A DNA stretch of 64,000 nucleotides, from contig NC_004463.1 in the NCBI RefSeq assembly GCF_000011365.1, positions 8,356,001 through 8,420,000 of the forward strand. Reading direction: 5' to 3'. A program made the translations under genes and the position numbers. This document shows, piece by piece, positions 41,852 to 50,295 of this stretch (the first letter of the stretch is position 1; each line of letters starts with the position of its first letter). Below the pieces are notes generated by a model. It saw nothing but the letters and a program-made list of their open reading frames with translations. It ran no database searches and was not told the origin of the DNA. This stretch comes from Bradyrhizobium diazoefficiens USDA 110 (GTDB lineage Bacteria > Pseudomonadota > Alphaproteobacteria > Rhizobiales > Xanthobacteraceae).

Positions 41852-42208
41852 ATGGAAACGGAAAGACGTGAAACGGGAACGCTGATCGGCAGCGACAAGG
41901 TCGAAGGCACGGCGGTATACGGCGCGGGTGACCAGAAGATTGGGTCGATCGAGCGCGTGATGATCGACAAGGTGAGCGGGCAGGTGTCGTATGCGGTTCT
42001 CGGCTTCGGCGGGTTCTTAGGCATCGGCGACGACCACTACCCGCTGCCATGGCAGTCACTGAAGTACGACACGAACCTTGGCGGGTATCGGACCAATCTC
42101 AGCGCCGACAGGCTGCAAGGAGCGCCGCACTACGGCAACGATAACGACTGGAATTGGGACGACCCAACGCGAGCGAGAGCGGTGAACGACTACTATTCCG
42201 GCTTCTAG
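41852..42208 (+). CDS. Cytoplasmic PRC-barrel protein
   Basis: A 118-residue protein with a PRC-barrel across most of its length: LIGSDKVEGTAVYGAGDQKI, GSIERVMIDKVSGQVSYAVL, GIGDDHYPLPWQSLKYDTNL, then a tryptophan-rich end (NDNDWNWDDPTRARAVNDYY). It has no signal peptide. It is a clear paralogue of the protein at 46387-46719, with most central residues shared. The family is common in stress-tolerant alphaproteobacteria but not functionally defined. Confidence 0.85.
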   Translation: METERRETGTLIGSDKVEGTAVYGAGDQKIGSIERVMIDKVSGQVSYAVLGFGGFLGIGDDHYPLPWQSLKYDTNLGGYRTNLSADRLQGAPHYGNDNDWNWDDPTRARAVNDYYSGF

Positions 42209-42762
42209 CCTTGCCGGCGGTCGAGGCCCTTTGTCGCGAGCGCGCTTCCGGCTGGTGCCGCACGCGAAGTTGAAATGGGTCAAGGCGAAGCAAGGCCAGA
42301 CTTGGAGTTGTACCGAGTGGCGTTAGCACTCACGTGCTCTTACGGTTGTGGGGCCCGGCGCCTAAGCCCTCCGGGTCCCGCTTCTAGAGTGCTCGAGCCA
42401 TCGGACGGCCTCAGCGAGCTTTCTGTCCATCTGCGCGCGGGATCCTGGAGCGGATTGATTCCATCGCGGTATGCGCAGGCATGCCGGTCGCGCCCGGCCT
42501 TGCCGGGTTCGCTGTTCATTGGGTCGGCGAAAGCTGCGATGCTTCGCGAGCGCGGCGAAACGCAACGAAATTGGCAAAATCCGCGAAATCTGTGCGGCTA
42601 ATACGCATGCCCCCGTATACCATAGCGACTCAATCATGTTGACAGCCATTCCGCATTATCGCGGCCAGCACCCCGATGGCGGCCGTTGTATCCGCACCCC
42701 GATGGAACCTACAGGCTTTTCCGATCTTGAACCGAATATTTCCAAACGACGGGAGGAGCGTC
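42209..42762. other. 554-base gap with no confident gene
   Basis: Frames present are short or composition-poor. Near the right end GGAAC followed by 17 bases and CTT resembles an EcfG element with one mismatch before the gene at 42763. Nothing else is recognisable. Confidence 0.45.
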
Positions 42763-43065
42763 ATGCCTCGTGGCGACAAGTCAAGTTACACCGACAAGCA
42801 GAAGCGACAGGCCGAGCATATCGAGGAAGGCTATGAACACCGTGGCGTCCCGGAGAAGGAAGCCGAGCGGCGCGCCTGGGCGACCGTAAACAAGGAGACC
42901 CACGGCGGGAAGAAGAGCGGCTCGGGTCGAGGCACTGAGGAAGACCATTCGCCGTCCCGCAAAGGTGGCAGATTGGGCGGCGCGGCGTCGGCCAAGCGGC
43001 CGGCATCGGAGCGTTCGAGGTCCGCCAAAAAGGCGGCCAAGACCAGAAAACGACGTGCTGCGTAA
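42763..43065 (+). CDS. Plasmid-stabilisation-like small basic protein
   Basis: A 100-residue protein starting MPRGDKSSYTDKQKRQAEHI and EEGYEHRGVPEKEAERRAWA, then TVNKETHGGKKSGSG and a lysine/arginine/serine-rich tail (KKAAKTRKRRAA). This start is typical of proteins annotated as plasmid stabilisation protein, which are widespread on chromosomes and of unknown function. GGGAGGAGCGTC precedes the ATG. Confidence 0.78.
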   Translation: MPRGDKSSYTDKQKRQAEHIEEGYEHRGVPEKEAERRAWATVNKETHGGKKSGSGRGTEEDHSPSRKGGRLGGAASAKRPASERSRSAKKAAKTRKRRAA

Positions 43066-43717
43066 AGTCATCGAAAGGGAAGACGGGTCTCGAAGCCGTC
43101 TTTTCCTTGGAGCGTTTGTACTCCTCACGGCGCTGATCTATGGCGTCCTCAGCTATCACTATCCAAACCGCGCGTTGGATCGCGTGGCCGAAAAAGTTAC
43201 GCGCGAGAGGTACCGAAGGAACGAAACCTGGCGCGACGCGATCGGGACTTCGATATTGGCTAGGACGCGCTCCAAATCCGCGGCGCTCTACCGAATAGTC
43301 GTCGAAGCTTATCGCCTGTTCTCAAAAATCTCCGGCAGGGCGATAGGCCAGCCAGCGACCTCACGCTGGACGGCTCAACCCAAGTTCCATGTTCAAGGTG
43401 ACCTCATCGTCAAACACCCATCCTCATCATCGAACAACCATGGAGTCCCTTATGTCGCTGTCACCTTCCCGAGCCCCGCAACGACACTGCGCGAGATGCG
43501 CGGGTCCATCATCAAGGACGCGGACAAGACGGAGGTGCGAACCGCGATCACGAGCATGGTGAAGGCGGCACGCTGGATCTTCCGACCTCTCCGAGAGACA
43601 TTGACCACGACGACTAACCGTTTCGCGGGCGACGTCAGAGCCCATCCTGGAATGGCCTAATCTGACGCCGACAAACTCGTCACGTCTTTCATGTCCCGAT
43701 ATCGATCAGCGCTATGC
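43066..43717. other. 652-base stretch with a long open frame but no confident gene
   Basis: One plus-strand frame stays open to 43660 and includes a hydrophobic segment (LFLGAFVLLTALIYGVLS), but it has no proper start and no recognisable domain. I leave it uncalled. Confidence 0.35.
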
Positions 43718-44128
43718 CTATATCTGGCTTCTTCCTCCGCCTGAGATGAGCTGGCGTGTCCGCGACGACCAACTCGAGCGTCGGTCGAACCTTTCCTTCG
43801 AGAAGATGCCCGCGACGACCTTCTTGGCATCGAAGATATCCTTGATGAAAAGCGCCTTGGGCTCGACTCGCAGAAGATCCGGATTGATCTGCCCGCCGGG
43901 CAACACAATCGCGTCGTAGTCGGGGGCCGATGCCTCCTCGAGCGCCTTGTCGACCTTCACCGGCCGCCCCCAATCCTTCTTGTCCCAGCCTTTGATCTCG
44001 CCGGCGGCGAGCGAGACGACATCGACCGTTGCGCCAGCCTTCTTCAAGCGATCCTGCGATACTTCCAACTCGGCCCGCTCGAAGCCGTTCGTGGCGAGAA
44101 TGGCGATCCTTTTGCCGGTCAGATCCAT
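43718..44128 (-). pseudogene. DJ-1/PfpI-family protein, 3' truncated
   Basis: The first ~105 codons match PfpI/YhbO-type proteins: MDLTGKRIAILATNGFERAE, LEVSQDRLKKAGATVDVVSL, DYDAIVLPGGQINPDLLRVE and FDAKKVVAGI. The next residues should be the nucleophile-elbow segment with its catalytic cysteine (AICHG), but the reading changes to FSKERFDRRSSW and no frame restores it. The catalytic cysteine and the last third are therefore lost, and the product cannot be an active member of the family. Confidence 0.7.
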
Positions 44129-44270
44129 GGGTCCAATCCTTCGTTTCGGGGTTTTGTCCAACAATCGATCGTCTCGAACATCGTTCCTGAAGAGATAGCT
44201 CGGTCGAGAGTTAGGATTCGACCGCCGAGACGACGGTTATCAGGGGTTAGAAGCAGCAGGAGCGCCTCGC

Positions 44271-45037
44271 ATCGCTGGCAGGTTCAATGGCAAAGTCGTC
44301 ATCGTCACAGGAGCAGCTTCCGGCATCGGAGAAGCGACAGCTCGCCGCTTCGTTACAGAGGCCACGAAGGCAGCCCTCGTCGACCGCAATAGAGCCTTAC
44401 TGGAAGAAGTCGCCAAGAGTCTGCCCGCCGACCAGGTGATGGTCCAAGCCACCGACGTGTCGGACTCGAGCGCCATCGACGAAATGGTCGCGGCGGTTGT
44501 CGACCGCTTCGGACGGCTGGACGTTGTCGTAAACAACGCGGGCGTCCATGAAGGGGGCGCCCCCGCTTCCATCACCGACAAGAAATGGCGGACGGTAATG
44601 TCGACTGACGTCGACGGCGTGTTCTATGGCTGCCGCGCGGCACTGCCCACCTTGAAAAGACCAGGGGCTCGATCGTGAACAGGGTGTCAGTCTCCGGGAC
44701 CGATGGCGATTGGGGCATGAGCCCCTACAACGCGGCGAAGGGCGCCGTCGTCAATCTGACGCGCGCCCTTGCCCTGGACCTCGGCAAGAAGGGCATCCGC
44801 GTGAACGCGGTCTGTCCTAGCCTGACGCGTACGGGCATTACGGAAGACATGATGGACGACAAGGAACTGCTCGCGAAGTTCGCCGAGCGGATTCCGTTGG
44901 GCCGCGTCTGCGAACCAGAGGAAGTTGCCGCCGTGATTGCGTTCCTGGCAAGCGAAGACGCGAGCTTCATGACCGGCGCCAACGTAGCGGTGGACGGGGG
45001 CGTATCCGCCTCCAATGGGCAACCGCCGCAGGAATAG
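44271..45037 (+). pseudogene. Short-chain dehydrogenase with missing start codon and internal frameshift
   Basis: All SDR motifs are present: GAASGIG cofactor turn near the start, DVVVNNAGVH, and YNAAKG with the catalytic Tyr and Lys, ending NVAVDGGVSA. Two lesions break it. The open frame before FNGKVVIVTG holds no ATG, GTG or TTG; an ATC stands at 44271 where IAGRFNGK begins and ATG is expected. After ALPTLK the frame shifts: adding one A to the run at 44655-44658 rejoins KTRGSIVNRVSVSGTDGD. Without repair the pieces are 44436-44678 and 44675-45037. Confidence 0.8.
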
Positions 45038-45059
45038 CCGTAGAGCGCCGGTCGCGGTC

Positions 45060-45743
45060 CTATTTTGTGAGCGCTGTATCGCCGAACCGAGCGTAAAGGG
45101 TGCCTGGACCGGGGTACACTTCGACGCACCCAGCTTCCCGCAGCGAGTTTTCGGTGAATCCGCCGCAGAGGACGCCGATGGCCGAGACGCCCGCCTTGCG
45201 GGCCGCGATAGCATCGTAGGGCGTGTCGCCGATCGCGACCGCTTCAGACCCCTTGATGCCAAGCTTCTTCAGCACGACTTCGAAGATGTCCGGGGCCGGT
45301 TTGGATTCATCGACGTCTTCGGAGGACGTAGCGACGTCTACCAGATCGGAGATGGCAGCGATGTCGAGGTACTTCTTGAGTTCGTCCTCCTTCGCCGAGG
45401 ATGCTACAGCGATGCGGAGACCGGCCTCGCGGACGCGCTGCAGGAGTTGTGAGACCGCCGAGAAGGGACGGATGAGCGGTAGATAAGTCGACTTGAAGCG
45501 GTTGCCGCGCCACTCCTCCAAATGCTTGCCGTGTTCTCGCTGCTGTTCATCGGACAGAAAAACCGGGATGAGCTTATCCCCGCCCTTCCCGATCTGGCTG
45601 CGCACCTGCTCGAAGGTGACGTCGTGACCAAATTCCACCATCGCTTCCTGCCAGGCGAGCGCGTGGAGATCTACCGAGTCCAGAAGCGTGCCGTCGAGAT
45701 CGAAAATGGCTGCTTTAGGCAATTCGCTGTCCTCCATGTCCAT
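45060..45743 (-). CDS. HAD-superfamily phosphatase, subfamily IA
   Basis: A 227-residue haloacid-dehalogenase-type phosphatase. Motif I is AIFDLDGTLLDS (nucleophile and general acid aspartates), motif II the serine in VASSAK, motif III the lysine of ESKPAPDIF, and motif IV AIGDTPYDAIAA. The helical cap between motifs I and II is of the beta-phosphoglucomutase/phosphoglycolate type. The substrate is unknown. The start is uncertain between two methionines and a TTG; no good ribosome site separates them. Confidence 0.88.
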   Translation of the reverse strand: MDMEDSELPKAAIFDLDGTLLDSVDLHALAWQEAMVEFGHDVTFEQVRSQIGKGGDKLIPVFLSDEQQREHGKHLEEWRGNRFKSTYLPLIRPFSAVSQLLQRVREAGLRIAVASSAKEDELKKYLDIAAISDLVDVATSSEDVDESKPAPDIFEVVLKKLGIKGSEAVAIGDTPYDAIAARKAGVSAIGVLCGGFTENSLREAGCVEVYPGPGTLYARFGDTALTK

Positions 45744-45902
45744 CACGACCAAGCGATGCGCACCAATCCGCTAGAGCGTGTTCTTCGCTATGCGCCGGTT
45801 GAGCATGCACGGCCAAGGCATCGCCACTACGCGGATCCGCCGGCGACCATTGCGGGCTTGATCGAAGGATCGGAGTTTCACAACGATCCCGGTTCGACCC
45901 GG

Positions 45903-46280
45903 CTAGGCCCGGGTATCCAGTAGCTGCGAGACGGCGGCAGCCAATTGCGCCGGCGCAAAGGGCTTCTCAATCAGGAGGCTGCCATCGACGCCCTGCGATT
46001 TCCAGTCTGGCGCGCTGGCGCTCGTCATGTAGACCACAGGAAACCCAGGCGTGATTTCCCTGATTTGCCGCGCCAGCTCCCATCCGCTGATGCCGTCACC
46101 CAGGTTGACGTCCGTCAGCAGCGCCCGACACTGCTCCCGGCCGTCCCGAAAGGTGGACATCGCCGCCTCTCCCGAATGGACCGAGCAGGCCTCGAAGCCG
46201 CCGTCCGACAAGGCGTCCTCGATGAAGCTGCAGATCAGAGCTTCATCCTCGACCACGAGAACACGAAGGGCATTGCTCAC
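45903..46280 (-). CDS. Single-domain response regulator (receiver only)
   Basis: A 125-residue CheY-like protein. The acidic pair is VVEDEALI, the phospho-acceptor is in LLTDVNLGDG, and IEKPFAPAQL holds the conserved lysine. There is no output domain. Such receivers often take phosphate from orphan kinases or feed stress phosphorelays in alphaproteobacteria. No kinase is adjacent. It is divergent from nothing obvious and stands alone in the stress island. Confidence 0.9.
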   Translation of the reverse strand: MSNALRVLVVEDEALICSFIEDALSDGGFEACSVHSGEAAMSTFRDGREQCRALLTDVNLGDGISGWELARQIREITPGFPVVYMTSASAPDWKSQGVDGSLLIEKPFAPAQLAAAVSQLLDTRA

Positions 46281-46386
46281 TTTTCAAGTCTCCTTTGCGA
46301 CCGGGGCCGATCCTGTCCCGCCACGGCGGGTGCGTTCGGCCGCGAGTGGCCCGCCGCTCAAGCCACCGGAACACCGTAGTAGGCAT

Positions 46387-46719
46387 TCACGGAGCGCGCG
46401 GCGCGGGATCGCTCCAATTCCAACTGCTCTCGTCGGCGTATTTGGGGGCGCTGCGGAGATGGTCCTGGGTAATGCCGGTGACGTAGCCGCAGAGATTGGT
46501 GTCGTACTTCAGCGCCTGCCAAGGCAGCGGATAGTGAACGTCGCCGATGCGGAGCAGGCCGTCGAAGCTCAGCACCGCGTGCGATACCTTGCCGCTGACC
46601 TTGTCGATCATGACGCGCTCGATGTAGCCGACCTTTTCGCCGTCGGCCCCGTAGACATTCGTACCCTCGACGTTGTCGCTTCCGATCAGGCTGAAGGTCT
46701 CACGATCTTCCATGGCCAT
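46387..46719 (-). CDS. Cytoplasmic PRC-barrel protein, paralogue of 41852-42208
   Basis: A 110-residue protein with the same plan as the protein at 41852: FSLIGSDNVEGTNVYGADGE, KVGYIERVMIDKVSGKVSHA, HYPLPWQALKYDTNL and a tryptophan-containing end (SSWNWSDPAPRAP). The ATG at 46719 has GGGAGG seven bases before it. An exact EcfG element lies 32 bases upstream, whereas the paralogue has none, so the two may be regulated differently. Confidence 0.85.
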   Translation of the reverse strand: MAMEDRETFSLIGSDNVEGTNVYGADGEKVGYIERVMIDKVSGKVSHAVLSFDGLLRIGDVHYPLPWQALKYDTNLCGYVTGITQDHLRSAPKYADESSWNWSDPAPRAP

Positions 46720-46750
46720 ATTGACCTCCCGAATGTTGTCTTCTGGAGTC

Positions 46751-46775
46751 AACGGGAGGACGATGGCGCCGTTCC
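46751..46775 (-). promoter_or_regulatory. EcfG-type stress promoter of the PRC-barrel gene
   Basis: On the minus strand GGAAC (46775-46771), 16 bases, CGTT (46754-46751): exact consensus, 32 bases before the ATG at 46719. Confidence 0.72.
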
Positions 46776-46823
46776 TGGCTGAAAGCCTCGGTGGCCCTAG
46801 TTTTGGATGAGCGGAGTTCGAGC

Positions 46824-47012
46824 ATGGAACTGACCGAGCTGGAGCGCGAATTTCTGAGGAAGCTGCTCGGCGAATCCTGGGTCAGCCCGCCGATGTTCGA
46901 CCATGAGATCGTGGCCCGGCTGGTGGAGCTCGGTCTCGTGGAAACCGAACCGCTTCCATCCGGCGATATCGAATACCGGATCACTGACGCGGGGCGAGCG
47001 GCGGCCGCGTAA
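46824..47012 (+). CDS. Small winged-helix-like protein, 62 aa
   Basis: MELTELEREFLRKLLGESWV then DHEIVARLVELGLVETEPLP and SGDIEYRITDAGRAAAA, a pattern of helix-helix-wing like a tiny winged-helix domain. GGAG lies seven bases before the ATG. Whether it binds DNA is inference. Confidence 0.6.
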   Translation: MELTELEREFLRKLLGESWVSPPMFDHEIVARLVELGLVETEPLPSGDIEYRITDAGRAAAA

Positions 47013-47378
47013 ACGCGATTCGGGAATCCCAGGTTCCGTTCCCGGCTGAACGATCGATCGGATGACCTCGGCCGCAACGCTTTGCCTGCAAGCGCGGCCC
47101 AGGTCCAAGGTTCCTGCGAGGCAGCGGAATGCCGCGGCGGCACCCTGGAGCCTCAAGTTCGGAGGAACGATAATCGTCGTATCCAGGATCCTGCAGAACT
47201 TAGCCATCGGCCGAGGCCGCCTCACAGGTTAGAGAAACGCCCCCGAATCGTCGAAGTTGGCATCGCGTCCGGCATGTAACGAGAAGCTCCGACAACTGCC
47301 GCCGCGGCCTCGCCAGGTCCCTCCGGAGCGGCGTTGTGCCAGTCTTACTCGACGACGAAAAACGTGCGTGGATGGAGC
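47013..47378. other. 366-base gap with no gene
   Basis: Neither strand offers a frame with a start, a ribosome site and protein-like composition. No hairpin was noticed. Confidence 0.45.
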
Positions 47379-47891
47379 TTACGTCAGCGTCCAAACTCGT
47401 CCGTAGTGCGAGGGAATGTCCAGCCAGACCTGCTGCAGCGCAGGAACATTCTTCAGATCTAGAGCGACCCCATGCAGCTCTTCGACGTAGTTGCCGGCCT
47501 TAGGAAACCAGAACGGAACGGTCCGGTCGGTGTCGCCGAAATTAGTGGCGATCAAGGTGTACTGGGCGCCGTCGTGACGCGCGAACAGCAGGATGCCGAA
47601 CTGCTGATACCGATCCCAATCATTGAAGAAGAAGTATGTGCCTTGACGAATGTGGTCTCTCTGCCGCCGAATGCGCAGCAACCTGCGCACCAGGCTCACG
47701 ATCGGCCGGCCTGACTCATCGTAGAAAAAGTCCCAACGCATGGGCCGCAGCAGCGATACCCGGCCCATTCCGAAATCGAGCAAAAAATAGTTCTCCGCAA
47801 ACTCCTCGCCTTGCCAGAGCATCGGAATGCCTTTGGAAGCTCGGAGCAGCGGTATCAGCGCGAAGCTGGGATCAAGGTGGCATCTCGGACG
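47379..47891 (-). pseudogene. 3' remnant of a GH13 alpha-amylase-family gene
   Basis: The frame reads LDPSFALIPLLRASKGIPML, WQGEEFAENYFLLDFGMGRV, LLRPMRWDFFYDESGRPIVS, then the C-terminal beta domain ending PSHYGRVWTLT. This is the end of a GH13 enzyme of the trehalose/glycogen-related type. A TAG TAA pair lies just upstream at 47892-47897 and the catalytic barrel, normally more than 400 residues, is absent. It cannot be functional. Confidence 0.75.
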
Positions 47892-47962
47892 TTACTACGG
47901 CGGCGGCAGGATATCCGTGCATGGCAAGGAGGCGGTGCACGTCAAGGCCAACGGTGGCAGCC

Positions 47963-48244
47963 ATGGCAGATACCCCTTCGACCGCGCCCGTGGGCCATCC
48001 GCCAAATTTAGATCATCCGGATCATCGCCGGGCGATCTGCAACGAGATTGGTGAGCGACTTCGCGGCACCCTCACGGACGATCTCACCCCGCTACCATTG
48101 CGACTGCAAGGCATGGTGGAGCGGCTGACCGACTTGGATGGCGACGCCCCATCGGCCGCGCCGGATCGCCGGAGCGGTGCGCCATCCCGGCTACTCTCGA
48201 AATTTGTGTCAGCGCTTTCGCGGGCTCTCCGAAAGGGCCCTTGA
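47963..48244 (+). CDS. NepR-like anti-sigma-factor candidate, 93 aa
   Basis: The central segment AICNEIGERLRGTLTDDLTP then LPLRLQGMVERLTDLDGD resembles NepR, the small anti-sigma factor that holds EcfG until PhyR is phosphorylated (pattern IGxxLRxxYxxxxxxPxPxRFxxLLxxL). The tail ends SRLLSKFVSALSRALRKGP. Here tyrosine and phenylalanine positions of typical NepR are changed, so the call rests on a short motif. No ecfG or phyR lies next to it, but it borders a block of EcfG-type promoters. Confidence 0.4.
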   Translation: MADTPSTAPVGHPPNLDHPDHRRAICNEIGERLRGTLTDDLTPLPLRLQGMVERLTDLDGDAPSAAPDRRSGAPSRLLSKFVSALSRALRKGP

Positions 48245-48561
48245 AGTGCGGGGACGTGAGACCGCACCTTTTCGGCGCATTTCACCCGGACGATTTTCGA
48301 ATTTAGTTTGCTAGAGTGCGCCACTCGCGCGTTTCCAAGTGAGGGCTGTGTGGGACGCGACCGCGTGCGTAAATCGCGGTAAACGGCCCGCTGGCATTTA
48401 CCGGACCCACGTCCCACGCGGCGGCGCATCCCGCAATCCTAGAGCATGCACTCATTATGAGCGGCTGGCCGACTGATGTCCGGTCAACCCCCAACAGTGG
48501 CTGAAGAGCGAACATTCCCCGAGGTCGCAGATGGGCCCAATAGGCGACATGCAGTGGGATA
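48245..48561. other. 317-base gap with no gene
   Basis: This convergent intergenic region between the NepR-like gene and the phytochelatin-synthase-family gene shows no convincing frame or terminator. Confidence 0.45.
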
Positions 48562-49224
48562 TTACTCTATCAACAGCAGCCCCCGCTTCTTATCGCCGTC
48601 GAGCGTATTTACAGCGTCGAACAGCCGCTTCCGCTCGACCAGCCATGGCTGGAAGTTGAAATTGACATCGAGCACGAAAACGAGGTCCTCGGCTTCGAAA
48701 TAGCCCCCAATTGGGGAGTGATGTCCGCTACCAGCACCAAAAATTCGAGCGCGATCGAAATTCACGATGTAGCGTCGGCCCGGATCGTTGGCGCGACGGA
48801 GATGCTCCAGAAACTGGTTCTCGCTGAGATCGCGTAAGACCGTGACTTTCCGGCTCGTGTTGGTCTGGGCGACTTTGGCCAGCTCGTCGAGCGTGAGACC
48901 CATGATGCACACGCCTGTCCAGCAGCTCCATGTACCGGCCAACACCTTGCCCTCCGTCCGTGCCGCCTCGCCAAGCGACCGGTAGGCATTCGCAACAGCT
49001 GCAGGTCCGCAGCGAGAGCCATTTGACTGCCAGTCAACGTGTCTTTGGAATGTGGCTGCCACGGGCAGGTGCCACGCACGCTCCATAAGCTCCGGAGCAC
49101 GTGTTACCGATGACGCTATGGCGTCTGATGGCACGTGCGATTGACCGACCACCAGGGCACCGGCACAAACCAGACCCACGGCGATAACCGTGCTGCTGAT
49201 ACTGGCGTAGCGCCATCGCTTCAT
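48562..49224 (-). CDS. Exported phytochelatin-synthase-family cysteine peptidase
   Basis: A 220-residue protein with an N-terminal membrane or signal helix (residues 9-27) and a single phytochelatin-synthase domain. The catalytic triad is visible: C72 in SRCGPAAVANAY, the histidine of GHHSPIGGY (residue 168 or 169) and D186 in VLDVNFNF. Bacterial one-domain members mainly cleave glycine from glutathione and make little phytochelatin. Periplasmic placement would let it process exported glutathione or conjugates. No transporter is adjacent. Confidence 0.83.
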   Translation of the reverse strand: MKRWRYASISSTVIAVGLVCAGALVVGQSHVPSDAIASSVTRAPELMERAWHLPVAATFQRHVDWQSNGSRCGPAAVANAYRSLGEAARTEGKVLAGTWSCWTGVCIMGLTLDELAKVAQTNTSRKVTVLRDLSENQFLEHLRRANDPGRRYIVNFDRARIFGAGSGHHSPIGGYFEAEDLVFVLDVNFNFQPWLVERKRLFDAVNTLDGDKKRGLLLIE

Positions 49225-49339
49225 GGATCAGAACCTTAGCGGCAATGACGATATTGGCCGGCAAGATTATGTTTTCAAGCTAACTGGCGAGAGATATCGA
49301 GAGATATTGTGTGAGCGTCCCATGGGGGCAACAGCTGCT

Positions 49340-49769
49340 CTCGATGGCGGCAGTCAGCCAGTCCCGGATCCCCGCAACGCCCGAGCTGAAGGCGCACCTC
49401 GACAAGCTAAAGAAACGAAGGCCGGCGCGCTGGTGATGCTGACGCCGACAGGAAGGGCTTACACCAAGCGCTATTTCAACGAGCACTGGCGTGAGGACTG
49501 CGACAAGGTCGACGCGATCAATGCTGAAACCGCGGCCAACGGCAAAAACGCCGAATACGTCAAAACGGCGGACCTTAATTTCCACGAGAACCGCGGCACG
49601 GCCGCGACGCTGCTCGCCGAAGCCGGCGCCGGAGATCGCCGAGGCGCTATGCTGGAGCGTCGATAAGGCGCAGAAGGTGATTGATCTGTACCTCGCGCGT
49701 GGCGGCGTGCTGGCCGCGAATGCGATCAGGAAACTCGAAGACTACCGGGACAGAACGACGCCCTCGTGA
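49340..49769 (+). pseudogene. Tyrosine recombinase (integrase) 3' remnant with two frameshifts
   Basis: Three frames join in order: IPATPELKAHLDKLKKRRPA, then GALVMLTPTGRAYTKRYFNE with LNFHENRGTAATLLAEAGA, then PEIAEALCWSVDKAQKVIDL and YLARGGVLAANAIRKLEDYR. The HENRGT (H-x-x-R) box and the tyrosine in VIDLYLAR are the catalytic marks of phage-type integrases. The N-terminal DNA-binding part and the first arginine are missing. It marks an old integration event. Confidence 0.78.
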
Positions 49770-49863
49770 AACTTGGGTGCGATCGATCTTCAAAGAATTA
49801 CAGGAACTTAGGAAACAGCGGGTCCTTCTCACGTTGTTGAGCAAACAACCTGAGGAGGAAAGC

Positions 49864-50244
49864 ATGCGTCGAATCGCACTTGCAGCAATCGTTCTTGCCG
49901 CTGGCTTGACGCCAATGGTGGCTCAACAGACCTCGCCAAACATGCAAAACGAAGCCGATAAAGGCATCAAGACTCAAAACTCCGGTGGGTCGGGTTACGT
50001 CGGTGAACAGGACAGACCAGGTTCCGCAGCGCAAATGCCGGGCAGTAGCTCAGGTCGCGCCGATTCCACGACAACAGCACCTAGCGCTCAAAATTCCGGA
50101 GCAGCAATTGCCGGAGCACCGGGTGGCAAAAGCGGCCCCTCTCCAAAAGGTACTGTCGGTCAGAACACGTCGACCCAGCAACAGGACTCATCGAATATCA
50201 AAGGTCTGCCGGGAAACAAGAGCGGCCCGCCCGCTAAACGTTGA
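49864..50244 (+). CDS. Exported low-complexity protein, 126 aa
   Basis: GAGGAGGAAAGC precedes an ATG opening a signal peptide (MRRIALAAIVLAAGLTPMVAQ). The rest is rich in Gly, Ser, Gln, Asn and Pro with the repeated phrases GGKSGPSPKG and GNKSGPPAKR. It is likely disordered in the periplasm. A GGAAA-N16-CGTT sequence at 49811-49835 is one base from the EcfG consensus. A hairpin follows the stop. Confidence 0.7.
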   Translation: MRRIALAAIVLAAGLTPMVAQQTSPNMQNEADKGIKTQNSGGSGYVGEQDRPGSAAQMPGSSSGRADSTTTAPSAQNSGAAIAGAPGGKSGPSPKGTVGQNTSTQQQDSSNIKGLPGNKSGPPAKR

Positions 50245-50262
50245 CGGCTCGTTGCTCGAAGG

Positions 50263-50284
50263 CGCGTGGCGTAATCGCCACGCG
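50263..50284 (+). terminator. Hairpin after the low-complexity protein gene
   Basis: CGCGTGGCG and CGCCACGCG form a nine-base stem with a TAAT loop 18 bases after the stop at 50244. The following bases have few Ts, so it is a weak terminator. Confidence 0.55.
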
Positions 50285-50295
50285 TCTTGATCGCT

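Noticed and set aside
42965..43660. 232-codon plus-strand frame after the plasmid-stabilisation-like gene
   Set aside because: It starts inside that gene in another frame, and no domain is recognisable beyond one hydrophobic segment.
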